DNA of 13,017 nucleotides from Desulfobulbaceae bacterium UBA2213 (GCA_002327225.1 DCUN01000093.1:1-13017), one strand, 5' to 3'; positions 4,627-12,977 are shown, counted from the first letter of the stretch. Notes: generated by a model not told the origin, from the letters alone. Program-made: numbers and translations.

Positions 4627-6810
4627 ATGACCCCTGATCACACCCAACAGGAATTGACCACTACTGCCGAGACAGTCCTGGCCAGGCGCTACTATCTGAA
4701 AGACGATGCCGGGCAGGCGGTTGAAACCTGGGAGACCCTTTGCCACCGGGTAGCGGATGCCGTGGCCCTGGCTGATGGTAAGGGGAGACATATATCTGAG
4801 TTGAGGGAAGAGTTTTTCCGTCTGATCTATCATCTCGATTTTCTGCCCAATTCACCCTGTCTGATGAACGCCGGAACGGATCTTGGCCAGTTGTCCGCCT
4901 GTTTCGTTCTGCCCATTGCTGACTCCATGGATGGTATCTTTACCGCTATCCGCAACGGGGCTCTGGTGCATAAGACCGGCGGGGGAACCGGCTATTCTTT
5001 CTCCCGCCTTCGCTCGAGGAATGCAGCCGTCAGATCAACCCAGGGTGTTGCCTCCGGCCCCCTTTCCTTTGCCGCGGTCTTTGATGTCGCCACTGAAACC
5101 ATCAAGCAGGGAGGGAAGCGGCGGGGCGCCAATATGGGGGTGTTGCGTATTGATCATCCTGATATCATGGATTTTATCTGTGCCAAAGAGGACCAGAACA
5201 AGTTTAATAATTTTAATTTCAGCGTGGCGATTACCGACGCCTTTATGGCGGCGGTGGAAGATGGGTCTGAGTACGACCTCATTGAGCCGGCCACGGGCGT
5301 TGCTGTTGCCTCTCTTGACGCGCGCAGTGTCTTTGAAAAGATCATTGATCTTGCCTGGCATAATGGCGAGCCGGGAGTGCTCTTTATTGACGCCGCCAAC
5401 CGGGCCAACATGACCCCGCAGCTTGGCGATTTTGAGGCCACCAACCCTTGCGGTGAGCAATGGCTGCTTCCTTATGAGAGCTGTAATCTTGGTTCCATCA
5501 ATCTGGCCAATTTTGTCATCGGTGACAATGGGAGTCGCAAGGTAGATTATGAAAGGCTGAAAGAGGTGGCGCAGGCGGCTACAGTCTTTCTTGACAATGT
5601 GATTGACTGCAACCGTTTTCCCATTCCGGAGATTGAGGAGATGACCCTCAAGACCAGAAAGATTGGCCTGGGTATCATGGGGCTGCATGATATGCTGATT
5701 CAGATGGCTATTCCCTATGGCAGTGCAGAAGGACGGGAGATAGCCGCGCAGGTGATGCAGTTTGTCCGTGATGCGGCTGAAGAGCGCTCCATGCAGCTTG
5801 CGGAGGAGAAAGGGGCTTTCCCTGCCTATGATCCTGTAATCAATACATATGGCGCCCGCCGGAATGCAGCCATGACCTCAATCCAGCCAACAGGGACGGT
5901 CTCCATGATTGCCGACTGTGCCTCGGGGTGTGAGCCTTATTTTTCCATTGTCATGGTCAAGCATGTGATGGACGGGGACCGGTTGATCCTGGTTAATAAA
6001 TATTTTGAACAGGTTGCGAGAAGAGAGGGGTTTTTCTCGGAAGAGCTGATGAGCAAGGTGGCGGACAGTGGTACGGTGATTGGTCATGATGAGATCCCCA
6101 CGCATTGGCAGGAGGTCTTTCGCACGGCCCAGGATATCAGGCCCGAAGATCACATCCAGATGCAGGGAGTCCTGCAGCAGAGCGGGGTTGACTCCTCCAT
6201 CTCCAAGACCATCAATCTGCCCAACAGCGCCACCCGTGAAGAGGTGAAATTGTGTTATATGCTTGGCTATCAGCTGGGGTGCAAGGGACTGACCGTCTAT
6301 CGGGACGGCTCCAGGGATTCGCAGGTCTTGAATACCAGGGAGTCGTCTGCAAGCGAGCAGATGGCAGTGGTCTCCTCTGAGGGCATGGTGAAAAAGAATC
6401 TGCCGGATACCTTGAATGCCAAGCGCTACCGGCTCAAGGATCAGGATCAGAAGTCAGTCTATATCATTGTCTGTTTTGATGAAAACGAGAAGCCCATGGA
6501 GGTCTTTGCTAAATTTCCCTTCGATAATCGAGTCGATCTCAAGGACAAGTCAACCATGTGGACGACCACCTGCCGCCTCGTTTCCCTGGCCCTGCGTTTC
6601 AATATCCCGGCCAGTGAGATCATTAAACAGCTTGACCGTTCCAGTGGACATATGCTAGACCTTCCGGCTCAGTTGAGCAAGTTGTTTAAATCATTCATGG
6701 CGGGAACTCAGCATGGTTTTGCCAGTGTCTGCCCGGAGTGTTCGGGTCAACTGATTTTTGAGGAAGGATGTGAAACCTGTCATCAGTGTGGATATAGTAA
6801 GTGTTCATAA
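4627..6810 (+). CDS. nrdJ: Adenosylcobalamin-dependent (class II) ribonucleoside-diphosphate reductase
   Basis: Reduces ribonucleotides to deoxyribonucleotides using a thiyl radical made from adenosylcobalamin, so it needs no oxygen. In the 727-residue protein, LSACFV gives Cys92 and ESCNLGS gives Cys286, the reducible pair. NPCGEQ gives Asn273, thiyl Cys275 and Glu277; the 11-residue Cys275-Cys286 spacing equals that of Thermotoga NrdJ. KTGGGTGYSFSRLR and QPTGTVS are further family blocks. A TSCPD domain follows (about 595-690), then a Cys-rich tail (CPEC...CETCHQC...KC) that carries the dithiol exchanged with thioredoxin and probably zinc. No ATP-cone is present at the N-terminus. The start is ATG 4627 with AGAGG six bases upstream; TTG 4594 is in frame but lacks a site. 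It leads a likely operon with the next two genes (37- and 9-base gaps). Confidence 0.97.
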   Translation: MTPDHTQQELTTTAETVLARRYYLKDDAGQAVETWETLCHRVADAVALADGKGRHISELREEFFRLIYHLDFLPNSPCLMNAGTDLGQLSACFVLPIADSMDGIFTAIRNGALVHKTGGGTGYSFSRLRSRNAAVRSTQGVASGPLSFAAVFDVATETIKQGGKRRGANMGVLRIDHPDIMDFICAKEDQNKFNNFNFSVAITDAFMAAVEDGSEYDLIEPATGVAVASLDARSVFEKIIDLAWHNGEPGVLFIDAANRANMTPQLGDFEATNPCGEQWLLPYESCNLGSINLANFVIGDNGSRKVDYERLKEVAQAATVFLDNVIDCNRFPIPEIEEMTLKTRKIGLGIMGLHDMLIQMAIPYGSAEGREIAAQVMQFVRDAAEERSMQLAEEKGAFPAYDPVINTYGARRNAAMTSIQPTGTVSMIADCASGCEPYFSIVMVKHVMDGDRLILVNKYFEQVARREGFFSEELMSKVADSGTVIGHDEIPTHWQEVFRTAQDIRPEDHIQMQGVLQQSGVDSSISKTINLPNSATREEVKLCYMLGYQLGCKGLTVYRDGSRDSQVLNTRESSASEQMAVVSSEGMVKKNLPDTLNAKRYRLKDQDQKSVYIIVCFDENEKPMEVFAKFPFDNRVDLKDKSTMWTTTCRLVSLALRFNIPASEIIKQLDRSSGHMLDLPAQLSKLFKSFMAGTQHGFASVCPECSGQLIFEEGCETCHQCGYSKCS

Positions 6811-6847
6811 TAAAAGAGTAATGTTTTTTTAAAGGGAAGGTGCGACA

Positions 6848-7381
6848 ATGGGGAAAATTGGCAGAAATGAACAGTGCTTCTGTGGGAGTGGGAGAAAGTT
6901 CAAACATTGTTGTTTATTGAAACAGCAGGTGGGGCTTGTACCCAGGAGTCCGGAGCAGGCCTTTAAGGTCTCTTTGATCCATGAGATTGAAATGATCCAG
7001 AAGGCGGCAGTTGAAGGAAGGCAGAAGTTCAAGGAACTTGGTGTTTTTATCCTCTTCTCGACGGTTGATGGTGACGCCTGGCTGCTTGAGATCACTGATT
7101 CCGACACCGTGCAGTTGGCGCGTGGCGGAGTGGCGCTTGATGTTCCCATTGATCAGAATCCTGAGACCATTGAGATCAATTGGAGCCATACCTTTGCCAT
7201 CCCCAACCGGGAATTTGAGGTCACTGCCTATGCGGATCGTTCTGTGCAGATGCTGGCCGGCTATCCAACCAGAGAGATTCACGCCTCAATCAAACGGACT
7301 AAAAAGAAGTTCACAGCGGAGCAGCTCGGCATGGTCCATGTAAAACCGGACCTCCAGAATAAGGTTGTGCCATCAGTCTGA
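6848..7381 (+). CDS. SEC-C motif protein of unknown function
   Basis: A 177-residue protein starting with a SEC-C zinc motif: EQCFCGSGRKFKHCC, with Cys10, Cys12, Cys21 and Cys22. In SecA and YecA this motif binds zinc and mediates contact with SecB or ribosomes. Here it sits at the N-terminus rather than the C-terminus. The remaining ~150 residues are soluble. After a short helical stretch (30-65) come β-rich segments (VFILFSTVDGDAWLLEI, FEVTAYADRSVQML) and a basic tail with KRTKKKF. I do not recognise a catalytic site. It follows nrdJ by 37 bases and has a good AAGGGAAGG ribosome site before ATG 6848. Co-transcription with nrdJ is likely; a functional link is not shown. Confidence 0.85.
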   Translation: MGKIGRNEQCFCGSGRKFKHCCLLKQQVGLVPRSPEQAFKVSLIHEIEMIQKAAVEGRQKFKELGVFILFSTVDGDAWLLEITDSDTVQLARGGVALDVPIDQNPETIEINWSHTFAIPNREFEVTAYADRSVQMLAGYPTREIHASIKRTKKKFTAEQLGMVHVKPDLQNKVVPSV

Positions 7382-7390
7382 CGGAATCAG

Positions 7391-7834
7391 TTGCGTCTTC
7401 TCCTGCGTATAGTCCCCATGCTTGTTGTGATGGGGACTATCTTCTTCTTGTCTCATCAGCCGGGTGACACCCTCTATCTTCCGGCATTTCCAGGCATCGA
7501 TAAGATCTGTCATCTGGCCATTTATGGCCTTCTTGCCCTGACCGTGTTGTGGTGTCTTGGCCCGGAAAAACAGGATTCCCTTGTCAAGGTGGCCCTGAAA
7601 ACAATCCTCTTCTGTCTGGTCTATGGCCTGAGTGATGAGTTCCATCAGTCCTATATCCCCCAGCGTTCGGTCAGTGGGCTTGACCTGCTGGCTGATCTGA
7701 CCGGGGCGATACTTGTCTGTGCGATGTGGTTGCGCTGCAGGAGGCTTCGTCTTTCCATGGAATCAGGGTATATGATTCTTACCAGGAGACTGGAAGGAGT
7801 TGATGGTGATAAAAAGTTTAAGAATGAATTGTAA
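7391..7834 (+). CDS. VanZ-family membrane protein
   Basis: A 147-residue inner-membrane protein with four predicted membrane segments (about 4-20, 38-56, 66-80, 98-113). It has the VanZ-like motifs FFLSHQPGD near the N-terminus, DKICHLAIYGLLAL, and SDEFHQSYIPQRSVSGLDLLAD with the conserved Asp-Glu-x-His-Gln and the later Asp. VanZ itself gives low-level teicoplanin resistance in enterococci, but most bacterial members have no known role, and no resistance should be inferred. The start is TTG 7391, 9 bases after the stop of the SEC-C gene and in the same frame. ATG 7418 is the next candidate, but would remove half of the first membrane segment. Translation is probably coupled to the upstream gene. 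Confidence 0.85.
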   Translation: MRLLLRIVPMLVVMGTIFFLSHQPGDTLYLPAFPGIDKICHLAIYGLLALTVLWCLGPEKQDSLVKVALKTILFCLVYGLSDEFHQSYIPQRSVSGLDLLADLTGAILVCAMWLRCRRLRLSMESGYMILTRRLEGVDGDKKFKNEL

Positions 7835-7876
7835 CTTTCACCAGCAGGTCTTGCATGGTTGGTCAAGTGGCAGGCA

Positions 7877-7907
7877 TGATGCCGCTCACAGGGGTAGATC
7901 GGCATCA
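7877..7907. terminator. stem-loop between convergent VanZ and potassium channel genes
   Basis: TGATGCCG (7877-7884) pairs with CGGCATCA (7900-7907) across a 15-base loop. It lies midway between the two stops. There is no T-run on either strand, so it is at best a weak or Rho-assisted signal. Confidence 0.35.
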
Positions 7908-7961
7908 CAAACGTCTTATCAGTCATAGCCTGTGAGATGGAATTGTGTTTTCGTGACGGGT

Positions 7962-9668
7962 CTAATGTATGGAAACACCAAATCTCTCCTTAAAGTGTTT
8001 TTCTGCTTCAGCAGTACCAATCAGGATTAATTCATCATTCAATTCAAGCGGGTTGAAGGGGTCTGGGTTGAGAACCAGCTTGTCCTCTCTGGTAATCGCA
8101 ACCACGCTGCATCCGGTTTCCTCCCTGATCTGGTTTTCAGAGAGTGATTTGCCGGCAAGAGAATGTTGTGCTGACGCGCGAAAAATACTCAGTCCTTCTA
8201 CGATCATCAGCATCTGTTCCTGATTGAGGAGATTGATTATGGTGTTGGCAGCCATAGAGGCATATGACATTACCAGATCGGCCCCTGCCCTGTGCAGCTT
8301 GGAAACCGTTCTTTCACCGTTGGCTCTGCTGATGATCTGCACATCAGGCCGCAATTGTCGACAATAAATGGTGAGATAGATATTCATGTCATCGTTGTGG
8401 GTCGTGATAATGACAGATCGCGCCTCCATGATTCCTGATTTTCGTAATATGGAGATATCAGCGGCATTGCCGTAAATATAGTCCTTCTTGTTGGCAGTCA
8501 GCGTGCGGTTTTTCTCTACTATTTTGTAGGGGATTTTCTGCTCCTCAAGGGCTTCGGCCGCCGCGTTTCCCACCCGTCCTCCCCCAAGGATCAGAGTGGG
8601 GGCATCGATGGAGACATTGGTGCAGTTGATAGAAAAATAGGAATCGAAATTTTTAAGTTGTTGGGCGGAACCGGCCAGCACAAGGACGGTAGACGTGTCG
8701 ATAATGGTCTGTGGCTTGGCGCTTTCAAAGTGGCCTCTCTCCCAGACGCCGACAACTGTAGCTCCGGTTTTTTCACGCAGCTTGGTCTCGGCAAGCGTCT
8801 TTCCCATCAGGGCTGTTCTCATTGCAGGTGCTTCGGCTATGAGAAGCTGGCCGTGCTGCCATAAGATATTGGCGCCCACACCTCCAATCGTTCTTCTTCC
8901 CAGTGATTTGCCCAGCATTTTGGTGAATTGGAAGGTATGTGTACTGCCGGCAGATTTAAGAATGTCGAAGGAATGTTCTTCATTGGCGCTGGTAATGATG
9001 GGTACAGTCTTACAAACCTCCCTGATGGTAAAGGCTATACTGGTATTAATCATGTCGTCATTGGTGGCAATGACCATAGCTGCATTGTGTACGCGAAGAC
9101 GGGTGTAGGTCTCAGGGTCGCCATAGTCTCCCCAGACGGCTTTATAGCCAAGATTGTACAACTCCTGGGCCTTTTGTAGCTCATCTACCAGGATGACATA
9201 CTCATAATCAAATGATGAAGAAAGTTTTTTTATGAGATTGATGGTGATTGGATCGAGATTGGTCACGATAATGTGGTTTTTTGTCTCTTCCGGCAGTTCC
9301 TTCGGGGTTCTGGCTTTTTCCTGAGCTTCCAGCCATGGGGCGTAGAAAAACTGGATAAAGGTAAAGGGCAGCATGACGAGCAGGTAGACAATGCCGGTTA
9401 AAAGGACAACGATTGAAAATATCAGGCCGATATCGGATTTGAAGGTGATGTCTCCAAAGCCAAGGGTGGACATGACCGTCAATGTCCAATAGAAACCGGT
9501 GATCCAACTGAACTCTTTACCCTCATACAGCATCAGGACGTGGAACAAAATACTGTATGTGGTGATAATGAAAACCAGGACCAGAAAAAAGCGAAACAGG
9601 AGAAAGGTGTCTCTTTTTGCCTTTTTATTGCGAGTGAAATAGGTAAGCTGGGATATGATATATTTCAT
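7962..9668 (-). CDS. Potassium channel with two TrkA/RCK regulatory units
   Basis: A 568-residue ion channel subunit. Two membrane segments (about 22-47 and 78-105) flank a pore helix and filter TLGFGD (68-73), a variant of the canonical TVGYGD. The first RCK-N follows (129-245), but its nucleotide motif is degenerate (IIVTNLDPITINL instead of GxGxxG). Then come an RCK-C (about 275-345), a second RCK-N with an intact GGGRVG (362-367) and acidic Glu385 at the end of β2, and a second RCK-C (about 485-565). The overall plan is that of MthK/GsuK-type channels with tandem RCKs, gated by nucleotides or ions. ATG 9666-9668 is chosen because it gives the full N-terminal helix; its ribosome site is weak. 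It is separated by 273 bases from the upstream operon and probably transcribed on its own. Confidence 0.93.
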   Translation of the reverse strand: MKYIISQLTYFTRNKKAKRDTFLLFRFFLVLVFIITTYSILFHVLMLYEGKEFSWITGFYWTLTVMSTLGFGDITFKSDIGLIFSIVVLLTGIVYLLVMLPFTFIQFFYAPWLEAQEKARTPKELPEETKNHIIVTNLDPITINLIKKLSSSFDYEYVILVDELQKAQELYNLGYKAVWGDYGDPETYTRLRVHNAAMVIATNDDMINTSIAFTIREVCKTVPIITSANEEHSFDILKSAGSTHTFQFTKMLGKSLGRRTIGGVGANILWQHGQLLIAEAPAMRTALMGKTLAETKLREKTGATVVGVWERGHFESAKPQTIIDTSTVLVLAGSAQQLKNFDSYFSINCTNVSIDAPTLILGGGRVGNAAAEALEEQKIPYKIVEKNRTLTANKKDYIYGNAADISILRKSGIMEARSVIITTHNDDMNIYLTIYCRQLRPDVQIISRANGERTVSKLHRAGADLVMSYASMAANTIINLLNQEQMLMIVEGLSIFRASAQHSLAGKSLSENQIREETGCSVVAITREDKLVLNPDPFNPLELNDELILIGTAEAEKHFKERFGVSIH

Positions 9669-9731
9669 GTCATGCCGGGATGGTTATGGTATTGATTTAT
9701 TGATGAGTGTTACGGGGGTTCTTTTTTCTTT

Positions 9732-9758
9732 TTTATATCAGTAGCTTGATGTGTCCAA
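9732..9758 (-). promoter_or_regulatory. possible promoter of the potassium channel gene
   Basis: Read on the minus strand, TTGGAC (9758-9753) is followed after 15 bases by TATAAA (9737-9732), about 65 bases before the channel start. The spacer is shorter than usual, so this is tentative. Confidence 0.3.
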
Positions 9759-9840
9759 GACGTATGTGAGCAACTTTATTGTAGCATGCTCCCACCCTGA
9801 GATGATATCTTTTTTTGTCGGGCATGTGTGGGCCGTTTTT

Positions 9841-9933
9841 AGGAGCCGTTGCGAAATAACATGGCCATGTATATCGATTTCGCTACGGCTCCTTATGCCG
9901 ATCAAGCAAATCAAATGGCCATGTTATTTTTTT
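9841..9933. repeat. interleaved inverted-repeat element
   Basis: Two long inverted repeats interlock. Arm A (9841-9857, AGGAGCCGTTGCGAAAT) matches the reverse complement of 9877-9893 with one mismatch in 17. Arm B (9854-9868, AAATAACATGGCCAT) is perfectly complementary to 9915-9929 (15 of 15). The left B arm also contains a 12-bp palindrome, ACATGGCCATGT (9859-9870). On the plus strand the right B arm runs into seven Ts (9927-9933). Both neighbouring genes run leftwards, so a plus-strand terminator would have nothing to stop. It looks more like a small palindromic element (MITE or REP-like) or a switchable leader. Confidence 0.8.
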
Positions 9934-9941
9934 ACAGGGGC

Positions 9942-11375
9942 TTATCCTGGTGAGTCAATATCTATTGCTGTCTGTTTGTCTTTGCGTAAGGTGATGAGGG
10001 AGATCTCTCCAGGGCAGTTAAAACGTAAGGGGATGCTGGAGGCGCCCGCGCCCCGGCTGGTGTAACCCAGCATTTTCTGGAATTGCCAAAGGCCGGATGC
10101 GGTAAAACGCGGCGCCTTCGAGTTGGTGAGGAGAGGGCCCCGTTTTACGGTCTTGGGCAGGCAGATCTGTCCGCCATGGGTGTGTCCGCAGAGATAGAGC
10201 TGGGCCTGGAACTGCGCCGCTTGCTTGTATGACTCCGGGGAGTGGGCCAGGAAGATTGTGAACGCCTTATCCGGCACATCCCGGAAGGCCTGTGCGGCAT
10301 CAGCCATTTTGTAGTAATGGGGGTCATCGACGCCAACTATCCAGATTCGTTCGCCGTTGCGGTCAATGGGCCATGAATCATTGATCAGCATGATCAGTCC
10401 GCACTCCTCGAAATCCGGGGTCATCTCCAGGCAATCATGATTGCCGAGCACGCCGAGGAGGCCATGCTGGGCGCGGACATGGGGCAGGAGGCGGCGCAGA
10501 TGCCTGAGGCAGGGAGCAATGGGACCATAGGTCTGCATGCGGATATCCCCGCCAATCAGGCAGAGATCAACCTCGATGTCCTGCAGGTGATTGATGAGGG
10601 TATCGGTCAGATCGTCGAGTCCGTCCAGGTGCAGATCGGTCAGCAGAAGGATGCGAAACTGGTCAAAGGAGTCAGGAAGTGTTGGAAAGCAGAAGGTATT
10701 TTCCACTACTTCTATCTTGAGGGTATTGCGTGTACCCTTTTCGTAAAGGCCTGTTATCTTGAAGAGTGCGGTGAGAAAGACCAGGTTGGAGAGGAAACTG
10801 CTCAGATTGAACAGGGCCTGCCATCTGGCCAGAGGTGAATGGCAGGCTCGCCATTCACGCAGGCGAACCGTTGAACGAACCTGGCGCGGATAATTGTCCA
10901 GCGGAGGCCTGCAGAGGATAAGATTCCAGAAATGGGAACTCCAGTAGGCAATGGTGATGAAAAAGACCAGGATTGCCGCGATCTGCCCCCAGGTGAGATC
11001 GAGAATCCCGCCAAGGAACAGGGTCGGGAAAAGGGCTTCGAAGAGTTGATCGAGGATGACGATTTCCGTACCGCTTTTCAGGGTACGACGACGTTTGATA
11101 AAGCTGGAGAAGAGGTCGCCGCTCATGGCTAGCAAGGCGCCAATGGCTGCAACCTGCCATGAAACTCCGATCAGGGGGGCAACCATGATGCCACCGATCA
11201 GGCTGGCCAAGATGCCGCGGATGGTCTTGTGTGGCCCGAAGATGGGCTGCTGGCCCCGCCATAGCCTGCCGCCATCGAGCGGCATGTTCCAGCGGTCGCC
11301 ACAAAGCAGGCTGACAAGAGGTGGCAGTGCATTGACCCACAGGAGAAAGAGAACAAGTGTGGCCACCACGATCAT
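9942..11375 (-). CDS. CarS-like CDP-lipid synthase domain fused to a calcineurin-like metallophosphoesterase
   Basis: A 477-residue membrane protein with two enzymatic modules. Residues 1-~155 match the CDP-archaeol synthase/CarS family (integral-membrane CTP transferases). Marks are DGGRLWRGQQPIFGPHKTIRG (34-54), GDLFSSFIKRR (86-96) and the LDQ site (108-110), among several membrane segments. A linker with one more hydrophobic stretch (about 188-208) leads to the phosphoesterase (about 240-465). It has all five metal motifs: DLH (247-249), GGD (275-277), GNHD (311-314), AHSPES (His378) and GHTHGG (397-402), of the YkuE/LpxG-like membrane type. ATG 11373-11375 has AAGGA ten bases upstream. 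It is the last gene of the operon, 38 bases after the phosphatidyltransferase. The pairing suggests phospholipid or lipid-A-type chemistry; the actual substrate is unknown. Confidence 0.88.
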   Translation of the reverse strand: MIVVATLVLFLLWVNALPPLVSLLCGDRWNMPLDGGRLWRGQQPIFGPHKTIRGILASLIGGIMVAPLIGVSWQVAAIGALLAMSGDLFSSFIKRRRTLKSGTEIVILDQLFEALFPTLFLGGILDLTWGQIAAILVFFITIAYWSSHFWNLILCRPPLDNYPRQVRSTVRLREWRACHSPLARWQALFNLSSFLSNLVFLTALFKITGLYEKGTRNTLKIEVVENTFCFPTLPDSFDQFRILLLTDLHLDGLDDLTDTLINHLQDIEVDLCLIGGDIRMQTYGPIAPCLRHLRRLLPHVRAQHGLLGVLGNHDCLEMTPDFEECGLIMLINDSWPIDRNGERIWIVGVDDPHYYKMADAAQAFRDVPDKAFTIFLAHSPESYKQAAQFQAQLYLCGHTHGGQICLPKTVKRGPLLTNSKAPRFTASGLWQFQKMLGYTSRGAGASSIPLRFNCPGEISLITLRKDKQTAIDIDSPG

Positions 11376-11413
11376 TGAGTTTTTCCTTTAAGGTGGAATG
11401 ATAAAAGACAGGC

Positions 11414-11965
11414 TTATCGGGTAGATGTTTTCCGCTCAGGATGTTGCCGGCGGAGTGCCTGATAAAAGAGCAGGCTGTAATCACCGGCGGCAATGGCGCT
11501 GCAGAACACGCTGACAAAGAGGGCTGCCGGGATCATTCCTGGAAAAAGGACAACCGTGAGCAGCAGGATGAATTGTCCCGCTGTCGCCACCTTGCCTGAC
11601 CATCGTGCCCCCATATCACGAAAGGAACCCCAGGAACGGGTCGTTGCGGCATAGCCTGCGGCAATGCCAACCGTCAGATCACGGGCAATCACTGCCGGAA
11701 TCCACCAGAGAACGAATTTTCCGGCCATGGCAAAGGTGATCAAGGTAACGATCATGAACATCTTGTCGGCAATGGCATCCAGTAAACCTCCCTGCCAGCT
11801 TGCCACTTTCCAGCGTCTGGCGCACCAGCCGTCAAGAAAATCAGAGGTCCCGCTGCCCAGAATAATCCAGACCCACAACGCCTCTGGACAGAAAGGAAAG
11901 AGGCAGGCAAGTCCCAGTCGCAATGTGGACAATATATTGGGGATGAAGGCCAGGTAGTTTTTCAT
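11414..11965 (-). CDS. CDP-alcohol phosphatidyltransferase family protein
   Basis: A 183-residue inner-membrane enzyme that swaps CMP in a CDP-linked lipid for an alcohol, as PgsA does with glycerol-3-phosphate. The complete family signature DG-x2-AR-x8-G-x3-D-x3-D is at residues 45-67: Asp45, Gly46, Ala49, Arg50, Gly59, Asp63 and Asp67. These Asp residues bind the two metals and the CDP group. About five to six membrane segments follow, and length is close to PgsA. Which alcohol is accepted cannot be read from the sequence; PgsA-like is the best guess. The start is ATG 11963-11965, only 18 bases from the stop of the upstream gene. With no strong ribosome site, translation is probably coupled. 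Its CDP-lipid substrate could be made by the fused CarS domain encoded just downstream. Confidence 0.92.
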   Translation of the reverse strand: MKNYLAFIPNILSTLRLGLACLFPFCPEALWVWIILGSGTSDFLDGWCARRWKVASWQGGLLDAIADKMFMIVTLITFAMAGKFVLWWIPAVIARDLTVGIAAGYAATTRSWGSFRDMGARWSGKVATAGQFILLLTVVLFPGMIPAALFVSVFCSAIAAGDYSLLFYQALRRQHPERKTSTR

Positions 11966-11983
11966 GATGGCATCATGATGGCA

Positions 11984-12955
11984 TTACGACAAGAAAAAGT
12001 AAAGAACTCCCATGAAAATAAGGCTGCCGATACGGAAAATCTGGTTGTAAATAATCAATTCCGCAGCCACTTTTGGTTTGAATATCCCCGCGTAATAGGG
12101 GAACTGGTGACGGATGGCGCGGATTGGAGAAGAAAGGATGTTGCCGACCAGAAGTGCCAGGATGATTTCCCGGGAGCTCATGCTGCCGGCCTGGAGCAGG
12201 GCTCCGGCCGCAGCAAGGCCAGCCGTGAATTCGGCGGCAATCTGCAGAGTGATAATCCCCATGGATTGAGGGGAGAGCCAGGGCAGGAAGGAAAAGTAGG
12301 TCGCCATTGTCTTTTCCATTGTGGTGAATATCCCCGCCTGGTGGAGCCAGAAGATGAGGATGTAGATTGGGATGGTAAAGTGAATGATCGTGCGTATGCG
12401 TTTTTTAAAGCGACGCCAGCTTTTTTTGAAAATCGCGTCCCATCCGCCTCCTGCCCCACTGGGGCTGTCCACTTTCATGCCGTCTTGCCGTTCCGGTCTC
12501 GGGAGGATAAAGCGGCTGATAATAAGGATAACAAAGGTGCGGAGGATGGCCGCGCCAAAGGTAAGGCCTACATAAATGATGGCCGCTCCCTTGATCATCG
12601 GCACTGCGATGAAGGAGACCGTGGGCAGGTGGAGAAAATAGGTGGGCAGGGAGTTGAATAGATTGGCCAGGATCAGCTCTTTTTTGGATATTTTTTTTTG
12701 TTCGTAGGCCTCAGAGAGCATGGTGTTGGCACTGATGCCGGAAAAAAGCGCCATAGTGAAGGAAGCGCTGGAAATATCGGAGAGGTTGCCCAGGCGCAAC
12801 AGGGGGCGGGCCAGGGTGGCAATCTTGCTGGTCCAGTTCAGTGATTCGATCAGGTTGGCAATAAAGAGGCCAATCGAGATAAAACAGAGCATCCGCAACA
12901 ACGGCCAGAACAGATCGTGCCAGAGAGAGAGGAGGGTATCTGCCGAAAAGGACAT
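11984..12955 (-). CDS. Nucleoside recognition (Gate) domain membrane protein
   Basis: A 323-residue inner-membrane protein of the nucleoside-recognition/Gate family, related to spore maturation proteins SpmA/SpmB and FeoB-like gates. It consists of two similar halves. The first has FTMALFSGISANTMLSEAYE followed by a KKISKKELILANLFNSLP segment (66-104). The second has AEFTAGLAAAGALL followed by SSREIILALLVGNILSSPIRA (241-280). About eight membrane segments are seen, plus a charged cytoplasmic loop near 150-190. The family moves or senses small solutes, but in most cases the ligand is not known, and 'nucleoside' is only a family name. The start is ATG 12953-12955 with AAGGA about 11 bases upstream. 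It is the first gene of the three-gene operon in the window. More genes may precede it beyond the right edge. Confidence 0.85.
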   Translation of the reverse strand: MSFSADTLLSLWHDLFWPLLRMLCFISIGLFIANLIESLNWTSKIATLARPLLRLGNLSDISSASFTMALFSGISANTMLSEAYEQKKISKKELILANLFNSLPTYFLHLPTVSFIAVPMIKGAAIIYVGLTFGAAILRTFVILIISRFILPRPERQDGMKVDSPSGAGGGWDAIFKKSWRRFKKRIRTIIHFTIPIYILIFWLHQAGIFTTMEKTMATYFSFLPWLSPQSMGIITLQIAAEFTAGLAAAGALLQAGSMSSREIILALLVGNILSSPIRAIRHQFPYYAGIFKPKVAAELIIYNQIFRIGSLIFMGVLYFFLS

Positions 12956-12977
12956 GGGCGTTTTTTCCTTTTTTTTT

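Noticed and set aside
9751..10065. 104-codon plus-strand open frame across the inverted-repeat element
   Set aside because: It runs through the palindromes and then antisense to the phosphoesterase gene; the product looks like a shadow translation with no family resemblance.
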